DNA from: Candidatus Kaistia colombiensis
Lineage (GTDB): Bacteria > Pseudomonadota > Alphaproteobacteria > Rhizobiales > Kaistiaceae
DNA length: 64,000 nucleotides
Direction of reading: 5' to 3'
Assembly (NCBI GenBank): GCA_029203105.1
Contig: CP119318.1
Location: 325,001-389,000 of the forward strand
In this document: positions 17,497-26,643 of the stretch, one piece after another
How positions within the stretch are numbered: position 1 is the first letter of the stretch
Layout of the letters: the number at the start of each line of letters is the position of its first letter
Made by a program: the position numbers and the translations under genes
The notes under the pieces: model-generated
Database searches by the model: none
Told to the model about the DNA's origin: nothing
The model's input: only the letters and a program-made list of their open reading frames with translations

Positions 17497-17565
17497 GCGC
17501 GATACCGGCCGGCACGTCGCTTGGCTGCCGGCCCCCTGAACATCCAACCCAGAGCGGAGCCCACA

Positions 17566-18735
17566 ATGACATTCAAGCGCTGGAAAACCAGCCTCTTCGC
17601 GGCGAGCGCAATCCTCGCCTCGACCATGCTCGGCGGCATCGCCTCGGCCGAGCCGGTCACCATCAACGTCATCGACGTTGCCGGCGACCTGCAGCTCAGC
17701 CAGCCGGCCATCGAGAAGTTCCGGGCAGAGAACCCGGATCTGGTCGCCAAGTTCGTCTTCACCCAGGCGACGGCTCCCGAGCTCGCCGGCAAGCTGAAGG
17801 CCCAGCAGGACGCCGGACGCGTCGACATCGACTTCGTCCTGACCGGCAATGACGCGCTCGCGGCCGGTATGGAGCAGGGTCTTTGGGAAGAGATTCTTCC
17901 GACCCATGCCGACCAGTTCGGCGACCTGAAGAAACTCTACATCCCCGGCGCCTACCTGATGCAGGAAATGGCCAAGGGCCAAGCCTTCGTGCTCGACTGG
18001 TACCCGTCCGGCCCGCTGCTGGAATATGCCCCGGACCGCGTCAAGGACGTGCCGGATTCGCCGGAAGCCCTGCTCGCCTGGTGCAAGGCCAATCCAGGCC
18101 GCTTCATGTATGCCCGCCCGGCCAATTCGGGCCCGGGCCGCACCTTCGTGATGGGCCTGCCCTACCTGCTCGGCGACAAGGACCCGCTGGATCCGGTCCA
18201 TGGTTGGGACAAGACCTGGGCCTATCTGAAGGAACTCGACAGCTGCATCGAGTACTACACCGCCGGCACCACCGCCTCGATGAAGGAATTGGCCGAAGGT
18301 TCGCGCGACATCATCGCCACCACCACCGGCTGGGACATCAACCCGCGCTACCTCGGCATCGTGCCGGAAGACTACAAGGTCGCGGCGTTCAAGAACTTCC
18401 ATTGGGTGGGTGACGCCAATTACATGACCATGCCCAAGGGCGTTTCGGCCGAGAAGCGCGACGTCGTGCTGAAGCTGATGGCCTATCTCCTGAAGCCCGA
18501 GCAGCAGGCCATTCTCTACGGCACGGCCTACATGTATCCCGGCCCGGCCATCAACGGCGTGACCGTCGACATGGCCCCGGCCGAGAGCCAGGAGATCGTC
18601 AAGCAGTTCGGCCGCGCGGAATATGCCGACCTGATCGCCAACAACCCCACCGAGCCGCCGCTCGATGCCAAGCCCCTCGTCGCCATGTTCGACAAGTGGG
18701 ATCGCGAGATCGGCGCCGCCAAGATGAAGCAGTAA
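17566..18735 (+). CDS. Periplasmic substrate-binding protein, polyamine/opine type
   Basis: A 389-residue exported receptor with signal peptide core SLFAASAILASTMLGGIASA and cleavage before EPVTINV. The fold markers FRAENPDLVAKFVFTQA and the mid-protein HWVGDANYMTMPKG are of the SBP_bac_8 style. ATG 17566 is preceded by CGGAGCC; the open frame from 17521 is less likely. It precedes an ATPase and two permeases, with a GC-rich hairpin in between. Confidence 0.85.
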   Translation: MTFKRWKTSLFAASAILASTMLGGIASAEPVTINVIDVAGDLQLSQPAIEKFRAENPDLVAKFVFTQATAPELAGKLKAQQDAGRVDIDFVLTGNDALAAGMEQGLWEEILPTHADQFGDLKKLYIPGAYLMQEMAKGQAFVLDWYPSGPLLEYAPDRVKDVPDSPEALLAWCKANPGRFMYARPANSGPGRTFVMGLPYLLGDKDPLDPVHGWDKTWAYLKELDSCIEYYTAGTTASMKELAEGSRDIIATTTGWDINPRYLGIVPEDYKVAAFKNFHWVGDANYMTMPKGVSAEKRDVVLKLMAYLLKPEQQAILYGTAYMYPGPAINGVTVDMAPAESQEIVKQFGRAEYADLIANNPTEPPLDAKPLVAMFDKWDREIGAAKMKQ

Positions 18736-18745
18736 TTTGCTTCCA

Positions 18746-18772
18746 GCGGGTCGCCGTCCTGCGGCGGCCCGC
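18746..18772 (+). terminator. Intercistronic hairpin after binding-protein gene
   Basis: GCGGGTCGCCG (18746-18756) pairs with CGGCGGCCCGC (18762-18772) with one wobble pair. There is no T-tract, so it more likely protects the upstream mRNA 3' end than stops RNA polymerase. Confidence 0.5.
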
Positions 18773-18810
18773 GACCGGGTGTTTTCCAGCTACCAACGGG
18801 ATTGACGAGT

Positions 18811-19887
18811 ATGGCGACGGCGTCCGCCGATTTTCGCGAGCTGCGGCTCGATCGCATCAGCAGGACCTTCGGGGCTCACAACGCCCTGAAGGAAATCAGC
18901 CTCACAGTGCAACGCGGTGAGTTCATCGCGCTGCTCGGCCCGTCTGGTTGCGGCAAGTCGACCGCGCTCAACTGCCTCGCCGGCCTGCTGCCGCTGACCG
19001 GCGGCTCGATCTGGCTGGATGATCGCCGCACCGACACGCTGAAGCCCGAGGAACGCGGCTTCGGCATGGTGTTCCAGAACTACGCGCTCTTTCCGCATAT
19101 GAGCGTGCATCGCAATGTCGGCTTCGGCCTGCAGATGCAAAACGTCCCAAAGCCCGAGATCAAGCGTCGCGTCGACGAAGCCCTTGGCGTCGTTCGCCTT
19201 GCCTCGCAGGCTTCCAAGCTGCCGGCGCAGCTTTCCGGCGGCCAGCAGCAGCGTGTGGCGATTGCCCGCGCCATCGCGGTCGAGCCGCCTCTGGTTCTCA
19301 TGGACGAGCCGCTGTCGAATCTCGACGCCAAGCTCAGGCTGGAGATGCGCGCGGAGATTCGCCGCATCCACCGCATGCTCGGCTCCGCCACCATCTACGT
19401 CACCCACGATCAGGACGAAGCGCTGTCGCTGGCCGACCGCATCGTCGTGCTGCGGGAGGGATCCGTGCGCCAGATCGGTACGCCGCAGCAACTCTATGAG
19501 CGTCCGCTGCACGCCGATGTCGCCGAGTTCATGGGCTTCCGCAACGCGCTCAAGGGCAAGATCCTTCGTCGCGCCGGCGACGAAGTCGAGGTCGATTGCG
19601 GTCTGGGCGCCGCCATTCTCGGCACGGCCTGCGACCTCACGACCGGCACCGAAGCCGTCCTCGCCATTCGTCCTTCCGACCTGCTGGCAACCGCCAGCGG
19701 CCCGATCCAGGCCAAGGTCACCGGCATGGAATATCGCGGCGAGGCCTATTACGGCACCGCCACCGGCGCCCAGGGGCAGGAATTGTTCTTCCGTTCCGAG
19801 GCGCCGCTGCAGGCTGGCGATACCGTTTCGCTCACCGCCCCGAAGGATCGCGTTCTGGCCTATGCCGCGGGAGCGTATCATGGCTGA
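18811..19887 (+). CDS. ABC transporter ATPase, polyamine/opine-type importer
   Basis: A 358-residue importer ATPase. Walker A GPSGCGKST, Q-loop QNYALFPHM, signature LSGGQQQR, Walker B LVLMDEPLSNLD, switch THDQDEA, then a C-terminal regulatory domain. ATG 18811 is used; a TTG nine bases earlier is possible. The last 8 bases overlap the next permease start. Confidence 0.92.
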   Translation: MATASADFRELRLDRISRTFGAHNALKEISLTVQRGEFIALLGPSGCGKSTALNCLAGLLPLTGGSIWLDDRRTDTLKPEERGFGMVFQNYALFPHMSVHRNVGFGLQMQNVPKPEIKRRVDEALGVVRLASQASKLPAQLSGGQQQRVAIARAIAVEPPLVLMDEPLSNLDAKLRLEMRAEIRRIHRMLGSATIYVTHDQDEALSLADRIVVLREGSVRQIGTPQQLYERPLHADVAEFMGFRNALKGKILRRAGDEVEVDCGLGAAILGTACDLTTGTEAVLAIRPSDLLATASGPIQAKVTGMEYRGEAYYGTATGAQGQELFFRSEAPLQAGDTVSLTAPKDRVLAYAAGAYHG

Positions 19888-20773
19888 CGCCTCGTCCGGC
19901 ACGCTTTCCCTCCGCCACCGGCTGGCAGAGCGGGGCATTGATGGCGTCACGTTGCTGATCGTCCCCGCCGCCCTCTTTGTCGTGCTGCTCTTCGTCTATC
20001 CCTTCGCCTATGGCTTCCTGCTTTCCTTCGCCCCGGCCAAGGGTGGCTGGCTGGAGAACTACCGCCGCTTCTTCGACGATCCCTATATGTACCGCACGAT
20101 CTGGTACACGCTGCGGCTCGCCATCCCGGTAACCCTCCTCAACATCGCCATCTCGGTGCCGATCGCCATGCAGGTGCGGCATCTGCGCCGGCAGAAACTG
20201 CTGACGACCATCCTCGTCCTGCCGATCACGCTCGGTACGGTGCTCGTCGCCGAAGGCCTGCTGAGCTATCTGGGTCCGCAGGGCTGGCTGAACCGGGCGC
20301 TGATGCTCTTCGGCATGATCGACCGTCCGATCCGCCTCGTTCACAACTACTGGGGCGTGTTCATCTCGCTGGTGATCACCGGCTTCCCCTTCACCTTCCT
20401 GCTGACGCTGTCGATGATCTCCGGCCTCGATCCCGCGCTAGAGCAAGCAGCGGCGACGCTCGGAGCGCGGTCGCGCCAGCGCTTCGCGAAGATTGTCCTG
20501 CCGCTGATCGTGCCGGGCCTCGCCGTCACCTTCTGCCTCGCCTTTGTCGACGCCTTCTCGGTGTTTCCGTCGGCCGTCATGCTGGGAGCGCCCGCGGGTG
20601 AAACCCGCGTCATCTCGCTGGCCGCCTCGCAGGCCGCATTCGAGCAATATGACTATTCCTATGCTTCGGCGATCGCGATGATCATGGCCGTCGTCCAGCT
20701 CTGCTTCGTCGGCCTGGTGCTGCTGGCGCGGGGACTTTTCTACAAGGGTCCGCTTGGCGGCGGAAAGGGCTGA
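19880..20773 (+). CDS. ABC transporter permease
   Basis: A 297-residue membrane subunit with about six helices, first VTLLIVPAALFVVLLFVYPF. The docking loop QAAATLGARSRQRFAKIVLP is near residue 190. ATG 19880 lies inside the ATPase gene (8-bp overlap), so translation is coupled. Confidence 0.9.
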   Translation: MADASSGTLSLRHRLAERGIDGVTLLIVPAALFVVLLFVYPFAYGFLLSFAPAKGGWLENYRRFFDDPYMYRTIWYTLRLAIPVTLLNIAISVPIAMQVRHLRRQKLLTTILVLPITLGTVLVAEGLLSYLGPQGWLNRALMLFGMIDRPIRLVHNYWGVFISLVITGFPFTFLLTLSMISGLDPALEQAAATLGARSRQRFAKIVLPLIVPGLAVTFCLAFVDAFSVFPSAVMLGAPAGETRVISLAASQAAFEQYDYSYASAIAMIMAVVQLCFVGLVLLARGLFYKGPLGGGKG

Positions 20774-20775
20774 CA

Positions 20776-21615
20776 ATGAAGATGGACAATGCCCTGGACA
20801 AGCTCTGGAAGACCCTGGTCTGGGCCTTCATGGTGTTCTTCGTCCTGAACGTCATCGCCATGATCGCGGTGGTGGCTGTCAATTCGTTCGGCACGCGCTG
20901 GCTTGGAACATGGCTGCCGGCCGGCTACACCCTGCGCTGGTACAAATCGGCCTGGAAGGAGTTCCAGCTCAGCGACGTGCTGCTCGTCACCTTCCAGATC
21001 GCCGGCGCGGTCGTGCTGCTTTCCGCCCTGATCGGCGTGCCGGCCGCCTATGCGATGGCAAGGCGCAACTTCCCCGGCAAGTCGCTGGTGATGCTGCTGT
21101 TCCTGTTACCGCTGCTGGTGCCGCCGATCACCTTCGGCGTGCCGCTGGCGACCGTGCTCTACAAATACGGCCTGGCCGGAACGATGAGCGGCGTCATCAT
21201 CGCCAATCTCGTCCCGACCGTTCCCTTCACCGTCATCCTGATGATGCCGTTCGTCGAGCAGATCGATTCCCGCGTCGAGGCCGCCGCCCGCGTGTTCGGT
21301 GCGAATACCTGGCAGCTGTTCCTGCATGTCCTGGTGCCGCTGCTCGCGCCGGGCATTCTGGCGGCGTCGCTCCTTTCCATGGTGCGGACGGTGTCAATGT
21401 TCGAACTGACCTTCCTGACGGCGGGTCCGTCCAGCCAGACGCTGGTCGTCGCGCTCTACTACTCGGTCTTTGCCGCCGGCGTGCGCGCCGGCCAGTCGAT
21501 CGACGCGATGGCCGTAATCTACATGCTGAGCACGCTGATCTGGCTCGTCGTCGCCCTGCGCTTCGTCAATCCAACCCAGATCGTCGGTCGCGCCAAGAAA
21601 AGTCGCACGGCCTGA
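20776..21615 (+). CDS. ABC transporter permease
   Basis: A 279-residue permease, first helix TLVWAFMVFFVLNVIAMIAV, docking loop AAARVFGANTWQLFLHVLVP near residue 175. It starts 2 bp after the stop of its partner, with AAAGGG in front. Final gene of operon 2; an intrinsic terminator follows at 21641. Confidence 0.9.
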   Translation: MKMDNALDKLWKTLVWAFMVFFVLNVIAMIAVVAVNSFGTRWLGTWLPAGYTLRWYKSAWKEFQLSDVLLVTFQIAGAVVLLSALIGVPAAYAMARRNFPGKSLVMLLFLLPLLVPPITFGVPLATVLYKYGLAGTMSGVIIANLVPTVPFTVILMMPFVEQIDSRVEAAARVFGANTWQLFLHVLVPLLAPGILAASLLSMVRTVSMFELTFLTAGPSSQTLVVALYYSVFAAGVRAGQSIDAMAVIYMLSTLIWLVVALRFVNPTQIVGRAKKSRTA

Positions 21616-21640
21616 GTCGGAAAACGTGAAACCCAACAAG

Positions 21641-21667
21641 AAGGGCGGCTCATGCGCCGCCCTTTTT
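21641..21667 (+). terminator. Intrinsic terminator of operon 2
   Basis: AAGGGCGGC (21641-21649) pairs with GCCGCCCTT (21656-21664) and runs into TTTTT. It lies between the convergent permease and mannitol-dehydrogenase-family genes and may serve both strands. Confidence 0.9.
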
Positions 21668-21694
21668 CGTGCCGTTGTTGAAACGCTCGCAACC

Positions 21695-23179
21695 CTATTC
21701 TGGAAATTCCGCAACAATACGCGCCGCGCCCTTCTCCAAGAGTCCGGCGAGCGCCTTCGTCACCTCCGCGACAAAACGGGGGGCAGCCGGCAGGTCGGAG
21801 CCGAAGACTTCCCGAATGCCAAGGAAAGCCGCCGCGAGGCGCGCGGCATCGCCGCCGCATTCGCCGTCGATGGCGATAAGCCGCTGGGCCAGCGGGTCGC
21901 GCAGGTCAATCGCCTCTCCCCGCTCGTCGCGCCCCGTTGCATACCGCATCCATGCCGCGACCGCGAGCGCCAGACGGTCGATCGAGCCGCCCGAAGCGAG
22001 CCGTTCCCGAACCGTATCCAGCAAGCGCTGCGGCAGTTTCTGCGAACCGTCCATGGCAATCTGCCAGGTGCGATGGCGCAGGCTCGGATTGGCGAAACGG
22101 GAGAGAAGCGCGGCCTTGTAGCTTTCCAGGTCCGCCTCAGCTGGCACTTCCAGCGTCGGGGTGACTTCCAGATCCATCAGGCCGCGCACAAATGTTGCGA
22201 AACCCGGTGCACCAATCGCGTCGGCGACCGTTTCATGCCCGGCCAGGTAGCCGAGATAGGCGATGGCGGAGTGCGATCCGTTGAGAAGGCGGAGCTTCAT
22301 GGCCTCATAGGGCGCCGCCTCGGCAACCATCTGCACGCCGACCGCCTCAAAATGGGGGCGTCCATTGCAGAACCGATCCTCGACCACCCATTGACTGAAC
22401 GCCTCGGTCGCCACCGGCCAGGCATCGCTGATCCCGAAAGTGTCGGCCAGCACCTCACGATCCGCGTCGGTGGTCGCCGGCACGATCCGGTCGACCATGG
22501 TGCAGGGAAAGGTGACTTCCGTGGCGATGAAGCGGGCCAGCTCCGCGTCGCGCATTTCCGCGAACCGCACGACAAGGCCGCGCACCGTCTTGCCGTTTTG
22601 CGGAAGATTGTCGCAACAGAGAACGGTGAAGGGCGCTATCCCACCCATCCGACGCCGCGCGAGCGCCTCGACCAGGAAGCCGATGGCGCTGCGGGGCGAA
22701 GTCGGACCGTCAAGATCGTGCAGGATATCGGGATGATCCTCCTGCAGCGCTCCGGTCGCGGCGTTCCGGCAATAGCCTTTCTCCGTCACGGTGAGCGACA
22801 CGATCCGCACGGCGGGATCGGTCATCGCCTCCAGCAAGGCGCCGGGATCCTCCGGCGCGACGAGCAGCCGGCGCACCGAACCCACCACCCTCGCCTCGTC
22901 CCGTCCGGCGGAACGGATCAGCGCGGTGTAGAGACCGTCCTGCGGCACCAGGGCATCGCGCGTGTCCGGCGAACGGAGGCTGGCACCCAGAATGGCCCAG
23001 TCCCGGTCGCCAGCAGCCAGGCAATCATCGACATAGATGGCCTGATGAGCGCGATGAAAAGCGCCAATGCCGAGATGAACGATGCCGATGTTCTGGGCGG
23101 CAACATCATAAGCCGGCTTCGCCAGCGTCGGATCGATTGCGGCCAGCTGCTCAAGCGACAGCCGATTGGGATCATTCAT
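21695..23179 (-). CDS. Mannitol/fructuronate dehydrogenase-family oxidoreductase
   Basis: A 494-residue polyol-specific long-chain dehydrogenase (mannitol 2-dehydrogenase / UxuB / DalD family). The NAD-binding GIGAFHRAHQAIYVDD is at about 37-52. The catalytic Lys, Asn and His are in KLRLLNGSHSAIAYLG near residue 297. These enzymes oxidise D-mannitol, D-arabitol or hexuronate reductants. ATG 23179 has only a weak ribosome site. It is convergent with operon 2, so any link to the NagB/importer system is by neighbourhood only. Confidence 0.85.
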   Translation of the reverse strand: MNDPNRLSLEQLAAIDPTLAKPAYDVAAQNIGIVHLGIGAFHRAHQAIYVDDCLAAGDRDWAILGASLRSPDTRDALVPQDGLYTALIRSAGRDEARVVGSVRRLLVAPEDPGALLEAMTDPAVRIVSLTVTEKGYCRNAATGALQEDHPDILHDLDGPTSPRSAIGFLVEALARRRMGGIAPFTVLCCDNLPQNGKTVRGLVVRFAEMRDAELARFIATEVTFPCTMVDRIVPATTDADREVLADTFGISDAWPVATEAFSQWVVEDRFCNGRPHFEAVGVQMVAEAAPYEAMKLRLLNGSHSAIAYLGYLAGHETVADAIGAPGFATFVRGLMDLEVTPTLEVPAEADLESYKAALLSRFANPSLRHRTWQIAMDGSQKLPQRLLDTVRERLASGGSIDRLALAVAAWMRYATGRDERGEAIDLRDPLAQRLIAIDGECGGDAARLAAAFLGIREVFGSDLPAAPRFVAEVTKALAGLLEKGAARIVAEFPE

Positions 23180-23586
23180 CTGGATTTGGCTCGCCTTGGA
23201 CCCGCGCCGTCCGTACGGGGGATCGGAGATGGAAAGATGGGTTGAGGTCGGCGGAAAGATGCTTCAGCAGGCGGAGAAGCGCTCGCCCGGACCGGCGCGG
23301 CATCTGCACCGCAAGGCGCTTGTGAAACGGGAAGCAGAATAGGCTAGAAATGAACGGAAACAAATGGTTGCTCGTCATTCCCCGATGAAATTCCGCTACG
23401 TCGGATGGACCCTCTCCGTCACGCTTCGATGTACTCGCTCTCGGCGGTTCGGGCTGTTTCGCCAAAGCGGCTTTCCGTCCTTGGCAGAAGTCTTCCGCCA
23501 TGCAATTTAGCCTGCCGGCTGCGTCGCCCTGCACGCGGCAATCCATCCGGCGCCAGACGCCTTTCCGCCCCTTGCCAGAGCTCCTC
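23180..23586. other. Divergent intergenic region
   Basis: Region between the mannitol-dehydrogenase-family gene and the AGE-family gene. Both promoters should be here, but no operator-like palindrome was recognised. Confidence 0.35.
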
Positions 23587-24822
23587 ATGCCCCTCCGCGC
23601 CTCCACCCGACCCGACGGCCGACAGGCCGCTTCCCGGGCTGCTCCCGCGTCGGTTTCCACCTGGTTGAAGGAGTGCTTCCTGCCGGCATGGATCGAGCGC
23701 GCCATGGCAGGGGGACGACCCGGCTATATCGAGACCGTACCGGCCGACGCCGATCAGGAGGCGACGGACGCCCGCAGCACGATGGTCACGGCCAGACTCG
23801 TTTACGCCTTCAGTCTGGGCCACCGGATCGCCCCGGACTCCGGCAGTCGCCGCGCCGCCGAGCATGGCCTGCGCTTCCTGCTCGACCGATGCCAAGTTGC
23901 CGGCGAATTCCGTCACGGCGTTCTGGCGGGTGGTGACGTTTCGTCCGCAACGGCCGATCTCTATGATCTAGCCTTCGTGCTGCTCGCACTCGGCGGCTAT
24001 ACCTCGGCAACAGGCGACTGCACCCATCTCGCGACGGCCGAAGATCTTGGCTTCTACCTCGACACGCTGCGGGATACGTCCCAAAGCGGCTATCGCGAGC
24101 CGGGTCCTACCGGGCCGCTGCGCCAGCAATTTCCCAACATGCATCTGTTCGAGGCCTTCCAGTTGCTCGCCCGGCTTTCTCCCGAAGGGCCATGGCTGGC
24201 CCGGGCTGAGACGCTGGTCGATCTGGTCGAAACGCGTCTCATCGCCGAGGATGGCAGCATCGCCGAATGGTACCGGCCCGATTGGTGCCGCCTCGAGGGC
24301 GGGCCTGGCAGCGAGCGCGAAATCGGCCACCAGTTCGAATGGGCCTGGCTGCTCTACCGGCACGCGGAAACCAGCGGCAACATGCGAGCCGCCGATCTGG
24401 CCGACAGGCTGTACCGGTTCGGTTGCGAGGCGGCATCGATCGATGGCAAGGCCCCGTTCGGATTGCTGCGCAATGGGCTGGATGCTGCCGGCCGCTCGCT
24501 CGACGAGCGGCGGCCGCTCTGGCCGCTGACAGAATTGCTGCGCGTGGCCATCGCCGCGGAAGCGCTAGGCCGTCCAGGCCCGGCCGCAACCGTCGCCGAC
24601 GATGCACTGGAAGCGATCTTCACCCATTTCGTCGATGCGCCGACGGGGCTCTGGGTCAATGAGCGCGACAGCTCGGGCGCCGCTCTGGTTCCCTCTTCGC
24701 CGACCCGGCTGCTCTACCACCTGCTCCCCGCATTCGCCGCCTATGCCCAGGCCCGTGAACCCGGCTTTGTCGACGACAATCCGATCCTCGATCGGCCGAA
24801 CGCGGCCTGGCCGTCTCGCTAG
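23587..24822 (+). CDS. AGE-family sugar epimerase/isomerase
   Basis: A 411-residue (alpha/alpha)6-barrel protein of the N-acylglucosamine 2-epimerase / mannose isomerase family. Diagnostic segments are QQFPNMHLFEAFQLLARL near the middle and EIGHQFEWAWLLYRH, which hold the active-site histidine. The family interconverts aldoses and ketoses or epimerises them at C2. ATG 23587 gives a typical length; ATG 23500 would add 29 residues and has an equally weak ribosome site. It stands alone on the plus strand, convergent with system 3. Confidence 0.8.
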   Translation: MPLRASTRPDGRQAASRAAPASVSTWLKECFLPAWIERAMAGGRPGYIETVPADADQEATDARSTMVTARLVYAFSLGHRIAPDSGSRRAAEHGLRFLLDRCQVAGEFRHGVLAGGDVSSATADLYDLAFVLLALGGYTSATGDCTHLATAEDLGFYLDTLRDTSQSGYREPGPTGPLRQQFPNMHLFEAFQLLARLSPEGPWLARAETLVDLVETRLIAEDGSIAEWYRPDWCRLEGGPGSEREIGHQFEWAWLLYRHAETSGNMRAADLADRLYRFGCEAASIDGKAPFGLLRNGLDAAGRSLDERRPLWPLTELLRVAIAAEALGRPGPAATVADDALEAIFTHFVDAPTGLWVNERDSSGAALVPSSPTRLLYHLLPAFAAYAQAREPGFVDDNPILDRPNAAWPSR

Positions 24823-24957
24823 CTCCCCACCACGCCGGGCGCTTCGCCCGTCGAGCCTTTGGAGCAGTCGACTTCTGTTGCGAAGCCCGCAGGGAGGGTT
24901 GCTCCGCGAGCGCTAGATGTCGTCGGGAATGAGCAGGCAGCGCATCCCCGCCGATGC

Positions 24958-25803
24958 TTACAAGCTTGCGCGCAGATGCTTCGCGGCCCTCCGGTGACCG
25001 TCGAGGCGGGCTGCGAGGTCCCCCTTCGGCCAGCCGAAATCCCGGTCCTCATGCTCGATCGAAATCACGCCGTCAAAACCGTCCTGGCGCGAGGCGCTGA
25101 TCAAGTCGCGCCAGTTGAGGCGACCGCGCCCCGGCAGGGCGTAGCGCCACCAGCCCTCGCCGAAATAGCCGCCAGACTGGACCGCCTCCTCGTCGATGAA
25201 AGTGTCCTTGCCGTGCAGGATGCCGATGCGGTCGGCGAATTCGGCCCGGGCGGCGAAGGGATCGATTCCCTGCCAGATGAGATGCGACGGATCGAACTCC
25301 AGGCCAAGGCGCGGGTCGGGAACCAGCGCGAACAGCCGCCGCCAGCCGGCGGGCGTGATCGCGATGAAGTTCTTGTTGGGCCCAGGCCAATTCTCCATCA
25401 AGACGCGGATCGACGAGCCCTTGGTCTCATCGAGCAGCGACTGCGCATAGGCAGCGAAGTCGCGATAGTTCTCCTCCTCCGAGACGGTTGGGTCGCGTCC
25501 CGGAAAGAGGACGAAGTCCGGCACCCCGGCCTCCGCCGCCGCCAACAGATAGTCGCGCGTGCTCCGCCGCAGGGCCGTCCGTGTCTCCGCGTCCGGATCC
25601 AGCTGATTGCCGAACAACGTCAACGAGCTGACATGTAATCCCGCCGCCCGCGCGGCTTCGACTACAGGAGCGACATCTCCGGGTGTCGGTATGTGGCTGC
25701 GGATGTCGATCTCGATGGCGTCGAAGCCCTCCGCCGCCGCGAAGCGGATGACCTCGTCGATCGGACAATCGCCTAGGGTCGAAGTATAGAAACCGATCTT
25801 CAT
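24958..25803 (-). CDS. Sugar phosphate isomerase/epimerase (xylose-isomerase-like TIM barrel)
   Basis: A 281-residue AP_endonuc_2-type TIM barrel. Metal-ligand candidates are the Glu of VLMENWPGPN (about 150), Asp/His of FDPSHLIWQ, His of GILHGKDTF and Glu of VISIEHED near the end. The family isomerises or epimerises sugars and inositol derivatives. Last gene of the minus-strand operon of system 3, 15 bp after the neighbouring isomerase. Confidence 0.85.
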   Translation of the reverse strand: MKIGFYTSTLGDCPIDEVIRFAAAEGFDAIEIDIRSHIPTPGDVAPVVEAARAAGLHVSSLTLFGNQLDPDAETRTALRRSTRDYLLAAAEAGVPDFVLFPGRDPTVSEEENYRDFAAYAQSLLDETKGSSIRVLMENWPGPNKNFIAITPAGWRRLFALVPDPRLGLEFDPSHLIWQGIDPFAARAEFADRIGILHGKDTFIDEEAVQSGGYFGEGWWRYALPGRGRLNWRDLISASRQDGFDGVISIEHEDRDFGWPKGDLAARLDGHRRAAKHLRASL

Positions 25804-25818
25804 TGTCTCTCTCCTTGG

Positions 25819-26625
25819 TTATCGGGCCATCCACGCGTCGAGCGCGGTCTTGGTGTCGCGCACGACCTGCTCGACCGGTTGCGCCCAGTATTCCTCCCGG
25901 AAGATCTCGACGGAGAGATAGCCCTCGTAGCCGATCTGCTTCAGCAGTCGCATATAGCGGTCCAGCGGCAGGATGCCGTGACCGACATGCAGGCGATGAC
26001 CGTCGCGCAGTTCCTCGACCGGGCGATCCTCCGAATCGTTCACATGGACGATGAACAGCTTGTCGTTAGGGATGGCCAGGATGTCGGCATCGCCGACTTC
26101 GCCACGGTAGTAGTGGAACGTATCCAGCATGATGCCGACATTCGGCCGCTCCGAACGCCGGGCAATTTCGAGGGCCTCGCGCGGGCCGCCCATCAGGGCG
26201 GTGCGTCCGATCGGCTCCAGCGTCACGGCGACCGGCGCGACGGCATCGGCCAGACGCCGAGCGCGCTCGGCGGCGCTGGCAAGCGCGGCCTCCTTCGTCT
26301 GTCCGTCGGGGATGGCTTCGGCGCAATAGGTCAGAAGCATGGGCGCGCCGAGCGCCTTGGCCACCTCGCCGCCGCGCCGGTAGCGGTCATAGGCTTCCGT
26401 TCCCCTTTCGAAGGGCGCGAGGCTGAACGCCATAACGGAAACCGGCGCGAGCCGAAGTGCGCCCAGGCGCTCCTTCAATTCGGCCAGCGTCATGGTTTCG
26501 AGCGCCGGCTCGATGTGGCGCAGATCCAGTTCGACACCGTCGAATCCGACGGCGCCGCAGGCATCGAGAATGTCCTCGAGCCGCCGGTCCAGACCCGCCG
26601 TGATCGTGTTGAAGCACGTCTTCAT
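25819..26625 (-). CDS. Sugar phosphate isomerase/epimerase (TIM barrel)
   Basis: A 268-residue TIM barrel of the same family as the next gene but clearly diverged. Metal-site segments are VTLEPIG (near 135), MLDTFHYYRG, VHVNDSED and LSVEIFRE. Two such barrels plus a Gfo/Idh dehydrogenase suggest a route with oxidation, epimerisation and isomerisation steps, as in inositol or keto-sugar catabolism. Confidence 0.85.
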   Translation of the reverse strand: MKTCFNTITAGLDRRLEDILDACGAVGFDGVELDLRHIEPALETMTLAELKERLGALRLAPVSVMAFSLAPFERGTEAYDRYRRGGEVAKALGAPMLLTYCAEAIPDGQTKEAALASAAERARRLADAVAPVAVTLEPIGRTALMGGPREALEIARRSERPNVGIMLDTFHYYRGEVGDADILAIPNDKLFIVHVNDSEDRPVEELRDGHRLHVGHGILPLDRYMRLLKQIGYEGYLSVEIFREEYWAQPVEQVVRDTKTALDAWMAR

Positions 26626-26643
26626 GAGAAATCCTCGGATTGG

